From Brachionus plicatilis (taxonomy: Eukaryota; Rotifera; Eurotatoria; Ploima; Brachionidae), in assembly GCA_010279815.1 (NCBI GenBank), contig QEOQ01000378.1, positions 559,906-623,905 of the forward strand: DNA of 64,000 nt. Reading direction: 5' to 3'. Both the position numbers and the translations under genes were made by a program. The notes below the pieces were generated by a model, which was not told the origin of the DNA, did not search any database, and saw only the letters and a program-made list of their open reading frames with translations. Within the stretch, counting starts at the first letter, position 1. Every line of letters begins with the position of its first letter. Shown in pieces: positions 33,358-43,696 of this stretch.

Positions 33358-34434
33358 ATGAAGACAATCCGAGTCAAAGATCAGTCTACACAAACAACAC
33401 CAAGTCTGACATCACGGCCACCATTTCGACGCACCGTAGAGCACTCAACCCCGATGGAAACACCAGAACAAGCCAAAGATCACCGTATTGATGACACTTT
33501 TCCCAAATCATCCAATTTAATACTCGAGCCCTCCAAGACTCCTCTTAATTTTGATGAAAGTTCAAGTCCTCACTTTAAGCTTAGTGTTGACGAGACTCCA
33601 AAAGACTACAGACCCAAATCTAGAATTAAACAAACATGTAGATCTCCCTCTAACAATGATTCTCGAAAAAAACTAAAATTAAGTCAAATTGAGAGCCCTG
33701 ATTTGCAGATAAACCATCATGATAATCATGAACAAAGTTCTGAGAGTCAAGCCATGAATCATGCCATAAATAGAATAGCTGTCATTGAAAATTCGATGGG
33801 AGACTATTCCTCCCATGATCCCGTTGATGTTGAGCCTGACTTCAAAATTGTAAAGAAGCGAGGAAGACCGAAAAAATCTGAAGCATCAGAAAAACAGAGT
33901 GTAAAAAAGGCTGCAACAGTACCAACACAGAAAATGGCAAAAAACGAGCAAAAAGTGACCAAAAGTGAGACTATGGCTACTATAAAGTCCGGAGCAAAGC
34001 AATATGAAACCCCAGTGACGACTAAAAAGTCAAGTATTAGTGTGACTAGAATGGAAGAAACACCGGAGGAAGAGAAAAAAGAGCCGAGGCCAAAGACCCC
34101 TAGAACCCCGAGAACCAAAAGAGAGAAATTGGGTAAACAAAGAGAAAATTTGATGAAAAAAATTGAAAATTTAGAGTTAAAGTTAGAAGAGTGTAAAAAC
34201 CCTAATCCAAATTTGAGAAGAAGTATGAGAATTAGGGAAAAGATGATCAGAAATTATCATGATGAAATTTCTGTATTGATGAATTTGGTTCATTTTGTTG
34301 AGAGTCAAGATGAGATTTTGATGAGACAGCAAAGAAGATTTAAGGAAAAAAGTGAGAGTATAATTAGGAGGCCGGTTGGCAGAAGAGCTAAACAACTCAG
34401 GATTGTCAGTGATGAAGATTCAAATTCGAGTTAA
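33358..34434 (+). CDS. AT-hook, TQT-motif coiled-coil protein
   Basis: 358 aa, single exon. Residues 11-13 are a TQT anchor inside Q-S-T-Q-T-T-P-S-L, sharing T-Q-T-T-P-S-L and a following P-F with the divergent gene. A canonical AT-hook (K-K-R-G-R-P-K-K, 166-173) suggests binding to the minor groove of AT-rich DNA. Long disordered S/T/P/K stretches surround it. A C-terminal coiled-coil region spans about 252-335, with a proline/asparagine break near 281-286, and the tail is basic then acidic. A nuclear chromatin-associated protein that dimerises, perhaps through LC8, is the best inference. Product family not recognised. AATAAA follows within about 30 nt of the stop (34462). Confidence 0.78.
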   Translation: MKTIRVKDQSTQTTPSLTSRPPFRRTVEHSTPMETPEQAKDHRIDDTFPKSSNLILEPSKTPLNFDESSSPHFKLSVDETPKDYRPKSRIKQTCRSPSNNDSRKKLKLSQIESPDLQINHHDNHEQSSESQAMNHAINRIAVIENSMGDYSSHDPVDVEPDFKIVKKRGRPKKSEASEKQSVKKAATVPTQKMAKNEQKVTKSETMATIKSGAKQYETPVTTKKSSISVTRMEETPEEEKKEPRPKTPRTPRTKREKLGKQRENLMKKIENLELKLEECKNPNPNLRRSMRIREKMIRNYHDEISVLMNLVHFVESQDEILMRQQRRFKEKSESIIRRPVGRRAKQLRIVSDEDSNSS

Positions 34435-34728
34435 TTTTACTTTTTGTTTGTTTATATTTAAATAAAATTTGTTTCAAATTATCCCTTGCTTTTTTTGTCT
34501 AATTTAATGACATATTATTATTATTATTTATTTATTTCAGCCACATAGGCAAATTAAAAAATAATTGTCTAATTGAAAAAATAATTAGCAAGTATTACAT
34601 ATAGTAATTTGATCAGAAAATTAACTTGAAAAATTCAATTTTTTTAATTTTTACTAAATAGCAGCATGAATTAGAGTACTTCATTTTGGCAAATTTTTAT
34701 ATTAAAAATTTCAACTAGGATGTATTAA
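34435..34728. other. Intergenic with ATT/ATTT microsatellite
   Basis: An (ATT)n-(TTTA)n stretch at 34515-34548; otherwise plain AT-rich sequence. Confidence 0.5.
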
Positions 34729-35031
34729 ATTATTCGATTATTCAACTACAGGACAATTCGATTATTTATTTATTCAAGATTATTTAATTAATAATAAAGA
34801 AATAATATAAAAAATTTATAAGATCTCTCTTTTCGCCTAATTAACCGGATTCCCTAAACCGGGGATGCGCCTCAGACCCCATTCTATCCTCAGTTTGTTT
34901 AAACAAAATTATATCAGAAAATATTTTAAATAATCAAACAATCATTTATTTTCTTAATTATTTATTATCATTTTTTTCTAAAAAAAAAAAAATATCACCC
35001 GAATAATCCTATAGTTGAATAATCGAATAAT
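34729..35031. mobile_element. 303-bp MITE with ~25-bp inverted ends
   Basis: Left end ATTATTCGATTATTCAACTA and right end (inverted) ATTATTCGATTATTCAACTA agree over 20 bases and continue with one change into AGGA. The interior holds a GC-richer core (AACCGGATTCCCTAAACCGGGG) partly similar to sequence inside the fold-back element at 48688-49453. No clear target duplication and no coding capacity. Superfamily undetermined. Confidence 0.7.
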
Positions 35032-35171
35032 TGGTAAATATCTAATTTTTTCTATGACAGGCTTGGAAAAGGTATTCTGTATTTGAAATAAGTTAAGAGA
35101 TAAGTAATTTTTTTAAAAATGACAAAATATTATATGGTCAGTAAAATAATGTATATTTAATCTGTAAATAT

Positions 35172-35240
35172 ACTTCAGTAAATTAATTAAAAAGAAATAG
35201 CAAAAATATTCAATTATTCAGTAAATTTATTGAATTTTCT
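35172..35240 (+). repeat. Direct repeat flanking the MULE-like element, copy 1
   Basis: CAGTAAATTAATTAAAAAG with the following AAATAGCAAAAATATT and CAGTAAATTTATTGAATTTT recurs in the same orientation at 41275-41342 with few differences. Both copies lie just outside the inverted ends of the nested element. CAGTAAA-type motifs also recur at about 30-bp intervals. Confidence 0.65.
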
Positions 35241-35698
35241 TAGCAAAAGTATTTTAATCTGCAGTTAAATTTATTTAGTAAAAGGGGTATTATTAATCGA
35301 TCTCTTACATTACTTAAACGATCACTTAATAAAATATATTATTTTATTTTTTCTATCTATAATATTATTTATTCGATTAATTTGATTAATTAACTGTCCC
35401 TAATAATAAATATTTATGTATCCTGAGTTTTTTTGTCACTAAATTTACTGAAGATGAGTATGATTATGATGAATATAGCTCTGAACTTAATTAATGAGCA
35501 GTTGAAATTATCTCTTGATTTAATTTAATTATCTCCTGTGAGAGTTTTTTTTGTGGATATTTAAAGATGATCTAATGTGATCTAAGTTTTTAGAGAAATA
35601 GAGATAAATAGAGAAATCTATCAAAAAATTTGCGTTTTTTTACAAAAAAAAAAATTAAAAGAAAAATAAATTAACATAATTTACTTGCGGAAATTAAA

Positions 35699-37041
35699 AT
35701 GGAGGATGAAAATATTCCTCAAGTCCATCATGACAACGAATTTCCCATGCTGGAGAGTCAAGATAATCGGCGGAAAAGGGGTGCAAATCATTTGACTTAT
35801 TCACCGTCAGGTGTCCAACAAAAAAGCAAGCAAAAGCATTACTCAGAATTAGCGGCAGTTCTTATTCGTAGACTTGACATTAAAATACTTGGGAATTCAT
35901 TGAATTTGAACAAATATTTAAGAGAAAATTTAGCGAAACTTGGAATCAGGCCAGATGATATAAGAGTTAAAATGGTAATTTAATGATCTACCCTGAAAAA
36001 GAGGAGCATAAAACGGTTATGCTAAGTGATGAAAAGGTGTTCGAAGGATACGAAAAAATTGACACTGGTATAGCGAAGTAGTATAGTGTTATTGTCAGGA
36101 ACATAGCAGGCAGTGAAATTGAACAGGAAGATAAAGAAAAATATGGGATGGTTAAGGTTATACCGTTTGAGCGCAATGGAAGGGAAATAAAAGTTTGCAA
36201 GATTATTTTAGATGATGTGAGTGTATTTGAAGAAATAGTCACGAGCGGCTGGATGGGGTTGGGATACACAAAATATCCAGTTAAAGAATGTGAAAAACCA
36301 CCGAAAAGATGCCTTAACTGTCATAAATTCAACCATACAATTCTCAGCTGTAAAGAATTGAACAAATCATGCGCTAAATGTAAAAAACAAGCTCATACGG
36401 GCGAGTGTACCAGTCAACTCGAGTGTGTAAACTGTGGTGGAAAACATTCTGCTTACTACAGAGGATGTCCTAGTTATAAAGACGCTGTTAAGAGATCATT
36501 CGCTCAATTGGTCAATAACATTAATAATAATAAACAAGCTTCAAACCCACAAGACGCGCCAAGTGGATTTTATCGAAATGAGTGTGCAATGTACTCAAAT
36601 GCAGTGAATGTAGCCAAGCCTTCAAGTAATAACGATAGCTGTATGCGTGAAATGGGTCAAAACATTGTTAAATTGCTGGAAATGAAAAATACAGTAGAGT
36701 CAATTGAAAAACGGTTATATAAGGTTGAGGAACTTCAGACGAAAGTAGCTGAACTAAGCGGAACAGTGAGTGATTTAAGCAACAAAATAGTGCAGCTGAA
36801 TAATAAAGTGAACGAGTTTAACAAAATAATGGAAAGTAATAATGTAATAGTAGGTCATTTTGTCACAGATGTTATAAGAATGGTAACTCCATCTAACAAA
36901 GCGAACAAACAATTATTTGCCCAAAAAATTCATGAACGATTTACTCATCATAAATTAGGTAATTTTTCTTTAGATGTTTTTTCGGGGTACTGCTCTAAGC
37001 TATGGGAAAATCAATCATTAAATAATGTAATTAATGGATAA
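35699..37041 (+). pseudogene. LINE ORF1 (gag-like, three zinc knuckles)
   Basis: The frame starts at ATG 35699, shifts by one base near 35980, meets a TAG near 36079, and is then open to 37041. Three knuckles are readable: C-L-N-C-H-K-F-N-H-T-I-L-S-C, C-A-K-C-K-K-Q-A-H-T-G-E-C and C-V-N-C-G-G-K-H (then C after six residues). A leucine/valine heptad coiled coil follows (E-E-L-Q-T-K-V-A-E-L-S-G-T-V). ORF1 proteins bind the element's RNA. Its stop overlaps the ORF2 start by 8 nt. Confidence 0.8.
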
Positions 37042-39175
37042 AGAAAAAGATGAAATTTGTTTTAAGTTTTTACATTGGAATCCTAACTCTATAAGTAACA
37101 AAATATGTGAATTTTTATCCTTTTTAGAACTTTACTCAGAATTAGTAGCAATTAATGAAACAAAATGCAATGATGTATCATTTAGAAAACTTTTTGCTAT
37201 ACATAAACTTGAAGGGTATAAAATCGAACAAAAAGAAAGAAAGAATGGCCAAGGTGGAGGTGTAGCTTTTTTAATTAAGGAAAATGTCAACTATAGTCTA
37301 GAAAAAGAATATGATTCGTTCGAATTAGAGTTATTATGTCTAAAAATTAACTTAAAAAACTCAAATTTTTTAGTTTTTTCGTACTACAACCCTCCAAACA
37401 CAGAACCAAAAAAAGAATTTTTCGAAAAATTGTATGAAAGTAAAGTAGATTTTGTTTTAGCAGGTGATTTAAATTCCAAAAGTAAAGCTCTAAATTGCGT
37501 GGAAAAAAACCCAAATGGTTTTTTTTTAGACAAAATTTTATTAAAATTGTAATTTTTGTGTTTTAAATGATAAATCTCCAACTCACTGTCATTTTACAAC
37601 ACAAAAAGAGGATATTTTAGATCTTTTTATTGCTTCACCTTGTTTTTACAGCAAAAAAGTTGAATTTTAAAGTCTAAAAAAACATGATATGGACAGTGAC
37701 CACTATCCTGTTTTACAAAAACTCAAATTTGAATTTGATTTATATGAAAAAGATATTAATAATTTAAAAAAGTTGGATCTTAATAAGGCCGAATGGGATA
37801 AGTTTAGAGAGCTTCTACCTAAAGAAGTCCCAAATGAAATTAGAAATAATTTAGAAAAATTTAACCAGTTTATAACGGAAAGCCTTGTTTATGCTGCGAC
37901 AAATTCAATTCCCACCTTTAAAACTAGAAATTTTAAAAAAACATTGCCATACTATATTCTGGAATTAATTGATAAAAAACATAAAGCATAAAATCGTCTT
38001 AAAAAACACAATATTCCAGAAAATAAAGCAGGTTTTAACCTTTTTACAAAATTAGTTCGGGAAGAAATTGCAGCTTTTAGAGACAAAAATTGGCAAGATT
38101 TTCTGGATAAAATAAATAAGAACGTAGTTTCTTCAAAGCACTTTTGGCGAAAAGTTAATAGAAACAGGAATGATTCTAAAAAATCATCAAAAAATTGTCA
38201 ATTTCCTAAATTAACCTATGATGGCAAAGAGTATAATACAGAGATGGAAAAAGTTGAGCTATTTGGTAAGCTATTGGAAGAAACTTTTAAGGACAAAAAC
38301 TTAAACAATTATGATAACAAACATAAGGAAAAGGTAGAAGAGGAGGTAGCTAATTATTTGACAAAGGAGAGAAGTAACGAAGCTAGCTTTAAAATATCTG
38401 AGTTAGAGCAAGCAATAAATAAATTAAATATAAGTTCAGCACCAGGTCCCGATAATATCCATAATTTATACTTAATAAACTCTTCTGACGATTTTAGAAA
38501 ACTAATTCTGGACTTGTTAAATTTGTATGCGAGAACTAATGCGTTGCCTAACGCGTGGAAAATTGCAAGAATAAGCATGATCCCCAAAAAAAAAGCAAAT
38601 AGCCCAAGTCCTAAAGACTATAGACCAGTTAGTGTCACAGGTTGTCTAGGTAAATTGTCGGAAAGACTTGTCTTAAAAAGGTTAAACACGTTTATTGAAG
38701 AAAATGAGCTGATAATTAAACAACAATCAGGGTTAAGGAAGCATAGACAAACTAGGGATAATTTATTTCATTTTATACAAAAAACAATTGAAACATTCGA
38801 AAGAAAAAAGAAAGTTTGTGCCATTTTTTTCGATATTCAGGCAGCATTCGACAAGGTCTGGCATAAAGGTCTTCTTTATAAAATGATCAAAATGAAGATA
38901 CCGATTGATCTTATTTTATGGTTAAGAGCGTTTTTAGAAAATAGGAAATTTTTCGTTAAAATTGGAAATACACAATCAAAACTTTATGATATAAAAGCAG
39001 GAGTCCCACAAGGAGCAGTCTTAAGTCCATTACTTTTTTCGATTTATATAAATGACATACCAACTAAATATAATAAAAACAAAAGTTATTCGCTACTTTT
39101 TGCGGACGATCTAGTGTCTTATTTTATCTTTAATAAGTACAATAACATTCAAAAAATGATAAATGGCTATATTAG
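37034..39175 (+). pseudogene. LINE ORF2 (endonuclease + reverse transcriptase)
   Basis: Starts M-D-K-E-K-D and overlaps ORF1. The APE-type endonuclease shows N-P-N-S-I-S, I-N-E-T-K-C, G-G-G-V-A-F, Y-Y-N-P-P, V-L-A-G-D-L-N-S and S-D-H-Y-P-V. It is broken by a frameshift near 37550 and stops near 37668 and 37989. The reverse transcriptase from 38244 shows S-S-A-P-G-P-D-N-I, D-Y-R-P-V-S-V-T, F-D-I-Q-A-A-F-D-K-V-W, G-V-P-Q-G-A-V-L-S-P and the active-site L-L-F-A-D-D-L. The frame runs into the gap. Jockey/CR1 group by motif order. Confidence 0.85.
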
Positions 39176-40089
39176 NNNNNNNNNNNNNNNNNNNNNNNNN
39201 NNNNNNNNNNNNNNNNNNNNNNNNNNNNNNNNNNNNNNNNNNNNNNNNNNNNNNNNNNNNNNNNNNNNNNNNNNNNNNNNNNNNNNNNNNNNNNNNNNNN
39301 NNNNNNNNNNNNNNNNNNNNNNNNNNNNNNNNNNNNNNNNNNNNNNNNNNNNNNNNNNNNNNNNNNNNNNNNNNNNNNNNNNNNNNNNNNNNNNNNNNNN
39401 NNNNNNNNNNNNNNNNNNNNNNNNNNNNNNNNNNNNNNNNNNNNNNNNNNNNNNNNNNNNNNNNNNNNNNNNNNNNNNNNNNNNNNNNNNNNNNNNNNNN
39501 NNNNNNNNNNNNNNNNNNNNNNNNNNNNNNNNNNNNNNNNNNNNNNNNNNNNNNNNNNNNNNNNNNNNNNNNNNNNNNNNNNNNNNNNNNNNNNNNNNNN
39601 NNNNNNNNNNNNNNNNNNNNNNNNNNNNNNNNNNNNNNNNNNNNNNNNNNNNNNNNNNNNNNNNNNNNNNNNNNNNNNNNNNNNNNNNNNNNNNNNNNNN
39701 NNNNNNNNNNNNNNNNNNNNNNNNNNNNNNNNNNNNNNNNNNNNNNNNNNNNNNNNNNNNNNNNNNNNNNNNNNNNNNNNNNNNNNNNNNNNNNNNNNNN
39801 NNNNNNNNNNNNNNNNNNNNNNNNNNNNNNNNNNNNNNNNNNNNNNNNNNNNNNNNNNNNNNNNNNNNNNNNNNNNNNNNNNNNNNNNNNNNNNNNNNNN
39901 NNNNNNNNNNNNNNNNNNNNNNNNNNNNNNNNNNNNNNNNNNNNNNNNNNNNNNNNNNNNNNNNNNNNNNNNNNNNNNNNNNNNNNNNNNNNNNNNNNNN
40001 NNNNNNNNNNNNNNNNNNNNNNNNNNNNNNNNNNNNNNNNNNNNNNNNNNNNNNNNNNNNNNNNNNNNNNNNNNNNNNNNNNNNNNNNN
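39176..40089. other. Assembly gap (914 N)
   Basis: Run of undetermined bases within the LINE. Any frame reported across it is meaningless. Confidence 0.99.
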
Positions 40090-40242
40090 ATAATAATTTT
40101 ATTTTATATTTCTTTTTTTTTGTTTTTGGAAACATTTTATTTAAGCTTGGCAAAGGAGCGGAAGCTCGAGCCAATATTTATTTATTTATTTAAATAAAGA
40201 CGTTTATCCATCCATCCATCTAAGTTTTATCAAAGTATTGAA

Positions 40243-40955
40243 ATGTCTGATAGGGAGTATCGAGGAGTTGATGACTATGTAACTTCTGAATCAGAATCTG
40301 AAGACGAGGTTCAAGAATCCAATAAAAAGAAAAGAACCAGGAAGAACTGGATCTATGAGAGAACATTCGACGATCAAGAAGCATCCAAAGACTGGTTAGA
40401 TAATGAAAAGATTTGGTCTTCTCTGAAAAGTAGTGAAACTGAGGCCGGTTTAAGAGTTGATTATCGATGCAACCTAGTTAAGAGAAAAGGACCTCAATGC
40501 GCAGCTGCAATTTATTTACGGATAGTAACTCCGATAACTGGATGCAAACAGTTAGTTGTTCCTGTCCTTCCTTCTTTAAAGATCATATTCGTAAGCAACT
40601 TGTTGGCTTTGCTGCAAATATGAAACTTGTCAAAATACCAATCGAAGCTAAGCAAGTAGTTATTTGACAAAAACCTAGGAGAGGTGGACCGTGTAAGTCT
40701 AAAAAGGCGCTTGAGTACCAATCAGAAGCAGATAAAGAAGAGAGAGTTGTCAGCTCAATCAAAGTTCTAAAGCGAAAGATAACAGAAGTAGAGGAAGAAA
40801 CTCCACAAGAAACAGTTATACCAACAAAAAAGAACAAAAAAACAATTGATAAGGAAGCTGAAAAAGTAGTGCAAGCATCAACCAGCAGTGATATAAGTAA
40901 GAAAGTAGAAGCTCCACTAAAGACAGGTAGAGGTAGACCAAGAAAAAACTTATAA
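40243..40955 (+). pseudogene. MULE transposase with catalytic core deleted
   Basis: The ATG follows directly after the LINE insertion. The N-terminus is acidic/basic, then a FLYWCH-like DNA-binding module: N-W-I-Y-E-R-T-F-D, A-S-K-D-W-L and S-E-T-E-A-G-L-R-V-D-Y-R-C. Around 40520 the frame changes and the protein jumps to a C-terminal SWIM-type zinc finger (V-S-C-S-C-P-S-F-F, then Q-L-V-G-F-A-A-N), skipping the MULE DDE domain. An in-frame TGA at 40665 follows A-K-Q-V-V-I, then Q-K-P-R-R-G-G-P. The end is a lysine-rich tail with an AT-hook (G-R-G-R-P-R-K). Two lesions make it non-coding as read. Confidence 0.7.
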
Positions 40956-41342
40956 TAAGATATTATTTTATTTGAAATTTTTTGAAATTTTTTATAATTC
41001 TTTTTTTTTTTTTAAATCAATTTAATAAATAAAAATAAGAGATACTTTAAGTAAAATTAGTTGCTGTTTTATTTAATTTAGGAGACAGATTAATAAATAT
41101 AAGTTAAGGGTATTTAGTAAAATAAGAGATAGAAAAATATTAGTTATCGATTAAGTAATTTTAGAGATCGATTAAATACCTTCCTTTAGTAAAATAATAC
41201 AAAAAAATAGTAATAATTTCAAAAAAATAATTAAATGTTCAGTTAATATAATATTATTAAATCAATAAATCCAATTCAGTAAATTAATTAAAAAGAAATA
41301 GCAAAAATATTTATTTATTCAGTTAATTTATTGAATTTTAGT
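40956..41342. repeat. MULE 3' flank and second direct repeat copy
   Basis: AT-rich 3' region of the MULE, its right inverted end (about 41130-41194) and then, at 41275-41342, the second copy of the direct repeat also found at 35172-35240. Confidence 0.6.
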
Positions 41343-41546
41343 TAACTGACAATAAAATTACTGTTTGATGAGTGCTCTTTTAACATTTTTGGGGCGTCCA
41401 GACTCACGCACTTCGGACTCCGTTTCAAAGTGCCTTGAGGGTCGCATATTATTCCAAAACCACGCGTTTTCTTATAAACAGGTGCCTCGATTTCTTCAGC
41501 TTCAACGTCAGTATCATCGCTACGATAATAACTTATGCGCTGCTCA
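41343..41546 (-). pseudogene. Second MULE N-terminal fragment
   Basis: A minus open frame (stop 41342-41344) starts S-E-Q-R-I-S-Y-Y-R-S-D-D-T-D-V-E-A-E-E and continues A-P-V-Y-K-K-T-R-G-F. This is the same style of acidic leader plus K-K-x-R as the transposase start at 40243. In another frame S-G-R-P-K-N-V-K-R-A-L resembles a MULE C-terminal tail. Degenerate remnant. Confidence 0.45.
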
Positions 41547-41560
41547 GATCATGTCGTATT

Positions 41561-41735
41561 GTTAGCTAAAAAATAATTTTGCTGACCAATATACAATTCT
41601 GCTGATGAAAAAATAATTTTGCTGACAAATAAAAAATTTTGCTGAAAAAAATTTCCTGAATAAAATTTACTGATGGGGTGATCATTTTTACTGAATAAAA
41701 AATTATATTTACTGAAGAGATAATCATATGCCTTT
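41561..41735. repeat. 20-bp periodic GCTGA repeat
   Basis: GCTGA begins at 41581, 41601, 41621 and 41641, an exact 20-bp period with AAAAATAATTTT-like spacers. Further CTGA copies follow at 14-21 bp spacing to about 41715. Subterminal repeats of a DNA transposon are a likely source. Confidence 0.6.
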
Positions 41736-41759
41736 AAAAATTCTCTCATGGTTTTGGTT

Positions 41760-43300
41760 TTATATCACAATTCTATAGAAGTAACATTTTTTAACAAAGA
41801 TATGTCATTATAATCTGAGGAACTAAGCGATTTTTTTTTGGAAGTTAAATAAACTCAATTTCCAATTGGAATTTTTTTTTTTAAATATCTATTTTGTTTT
41901 GTAACGAATATTAGTTTAATTATTTATGTTACAATTTCAAAATTCATTCTAAAATTATTTATAAATTAAAATTTTATTTAAAAATAGAAAATCAAAATTT
42001 CAAAATCATTAAACATAAAAATCTTGATAAAATCTGAAAATAAGCCCGAATCTTTAAATCGAGGCTGTTATCCGGACACTGTTATACTCCGGTTTGTTTA
42101 AACAACACTTACTCTCGATTTTAACTTGGTTATCACACTTATCCTCCGACTCTACAAAATTGAGGTGAGGGCCGAAAGTGTTGGCTTAAAAATTGCCACA
42201 GATTTTTCCTTTATCTTTATCCGTATTAAATTATTTACCATCTTTAAAAAGAGATTGAATTTGTCTTGAAGATTTCTTTGATCTTAACCAGACTTGCGCA
42301 TAAGTCAGAAAAAAAAGTTATTTAAAGTCTTTTCAAGTCAAGTCAAAAGACTTGACTTAAAAATTTTTTTCTGAGAAGTCATTTCGAAGACTTTCAAATA
42401 AAAATAGCCGACTTTATAACTACATGGAACAACAAAATACTTATTTTTAAAAAATAAATTTTCAAGTCAAGTCAAGAGAAAATAATTTTATTGGTAAGCT
42501 ATTTTAATCTTGCTATTATAGGCCAATCTATTTCAATTTACTCCTAGGAAAAATACCTAGGAATAATTTTGGGTCATGTCGACTTCGTGATCAAGTGTTC
42601 AGAAATGTGATCATAGGTCTTGTGTCCATGGTTGAGGATTTAAAAACAAATAAAAAGAGATCATAAAAGTGAATCACGCATAAAAAGAAAACTCTTTTTT
42701 AAAATGATGAAAAACACATAAAATGAATCAATTGAAATGTGAAAATCGCATAAATTAATTTTTTAAATCAAAATTAAACAATCAAAAATGTATAAAAAAA
42801 ATTCAAATCAACAATTTTAATTAATATTCTTCTTTTTTCATTTAAAAAAAATTTTTTTGTTATACAACAATGTAACTGTTTAAATAATTACTCTTGAAAG
42901 TTTCTAGATATTTTTTTCAATTTTTATATTCATCTTTGTGAATTAATTTTTTTTATTAAAAAAGAATTAAGATCATAAAAATTTAAAATGAAAATCAATT
43001 AAAAAAGTTAAGAACACTTTTAGGAACAGAAAAGAGAATTTTTATATATTGATTAACATTTAAAAAAATTGTTTTGACAAATTTTGTTTTATGCGCTGTT
43101 TTTTTAAGTTCAACTTTTTTATTTGTTTCGAAAACTAATTTTTCTTTATTTTTTTATATATAATTTAATCATAAAAGAAATTGATGGAAGTTTTGGTCAC
43201 AAAATATCTGATCATTGATCTCATATTTTTTTCTAAATGTTTTGAGCGGATTAAAAAAAAATAATATAGTTGTCTTTTTTTAATTGATTTTAATAGAGCA
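41760..43300. other. Gene-free interval with repeat fragments
   Basis: No gene. At 42290-42490 AAGTCAAGTC/GACTTGACTT repeats look like a fragment of the hAT-type MITE family. At 42572-42600 GGTCATGTCGACTTCGTGAT is nearly repeated at 55465-55490. The segment 42050-42190 is GC-richer (CCGGTTTGTTTAAACAA) and echoes the interior of the MITE at 34729-35031. Confidence 0.5.
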
Positions 43301-43696
43301 TTATAAAATTACGTAAATTAACATGAAAATAAAACATAAAATATTTGGAATGAGTTTAAATGAAAAATTACATTCATCTGAATTGCAACAGTAAACAGAA
43401 ATTCTAGATGTTAAAGTTTTTGCAGACTCAACGCAACCACTAGAACATTTTCTTTCTAAGAGTTCGGTGCCTAAGACAAATGACTCGCTTTTCTGTTTGA
43501 TAAAATTAATTAGAGCATTGTTTCTTAAAATTTAAGATTTTATTACAGAGCAAAATGTTTCCGATTCTTGGCATGTTACAATTTGATTTTGTTGCACTGT
43601 CTCGCATCCGGTACATTTATAGCATCTTAGGGTATTAGACGAAATGGCACAGCAAAAAAATATTACTATAACTAACAAAAAATTGAAATTCTTCAT
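43301..43696 (-). CDS. Ly6/uPAR-type three-finger protein, GPI-anchored
   Basis: Two exons: 43696-43547 (50 codons) and 43492-43301 (63 codons plus TAA), separated by a 54-nt GT-AG intron (43546-43493) in phase 0; total 113 aa. Residues 1-19 are a signal peptide (M-K-N-F-N-F-L-L-V-I-V). The mature part has exactly ten cysteines in Ly6 order: C25, C28, C31, C42, C49, C66, C70, C85, C86, C91. It starts L-R-C-Y-K-C and ends with the diagnostic Y-C-C-N-S-D-E-C-N. A hydrophobic C-terminal segment (residues 97-113) without a following charged tail is a likely GPI-attachment signal. So a surface three-finger protein that may modulate receptors or cell contacts; the partner is unknown. The gene is easy to miss because each exon is short. 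Confidence 0.88.

Larger units (their letters stand above)
35591..40217 (+). mobile_element. Jockey/CR1-like LINE, near full length
   Basis: Complete non-LTR element layout: leader, ORF1 with zinc knuckles, overlapping ORF2 with endonuclease and reverse transcriptase, and a 3' end with AATAAA-like sequence and an (ATCC)n tail. It is flanked by ATCTAAGTTTT at 35580-35590 and 40218-40228 (8-11 bp; part of the right copy may belong to the tail). About 914 bp of ORF2 and 3' UTR fall in an assembly gap. Both ORFs carry frameshifts and stops. Confidence 0.82.
35274..41194 (+). mobile_element. Mutator-like (MULE) element with nested LINE
   Basis: Left end TTTAGTAAAAGGGGTATTA, with ATTAATCGATCTCTTACATTACTTAA, is matched in inverted form at about 41130-41194 (TACTAAAGGAAGGTATTTAATCGATCTCT and following). 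The imperfect inverted repeats may extend to about 120 bp. Between them lie a complete LINE insertion (35591-40217) and the MULE-like coding remnant at 40243-40955. Without the LINE the element would be about 1.3 kb. Target duplication not resolved. Confidence 0.65.

Noticed and set aside
38244..40197. Very long frames spanning 39176-40089
   Set aside because: They consist of undetermined bases; only the LINE reverse transcriptase up to 39175 is real.
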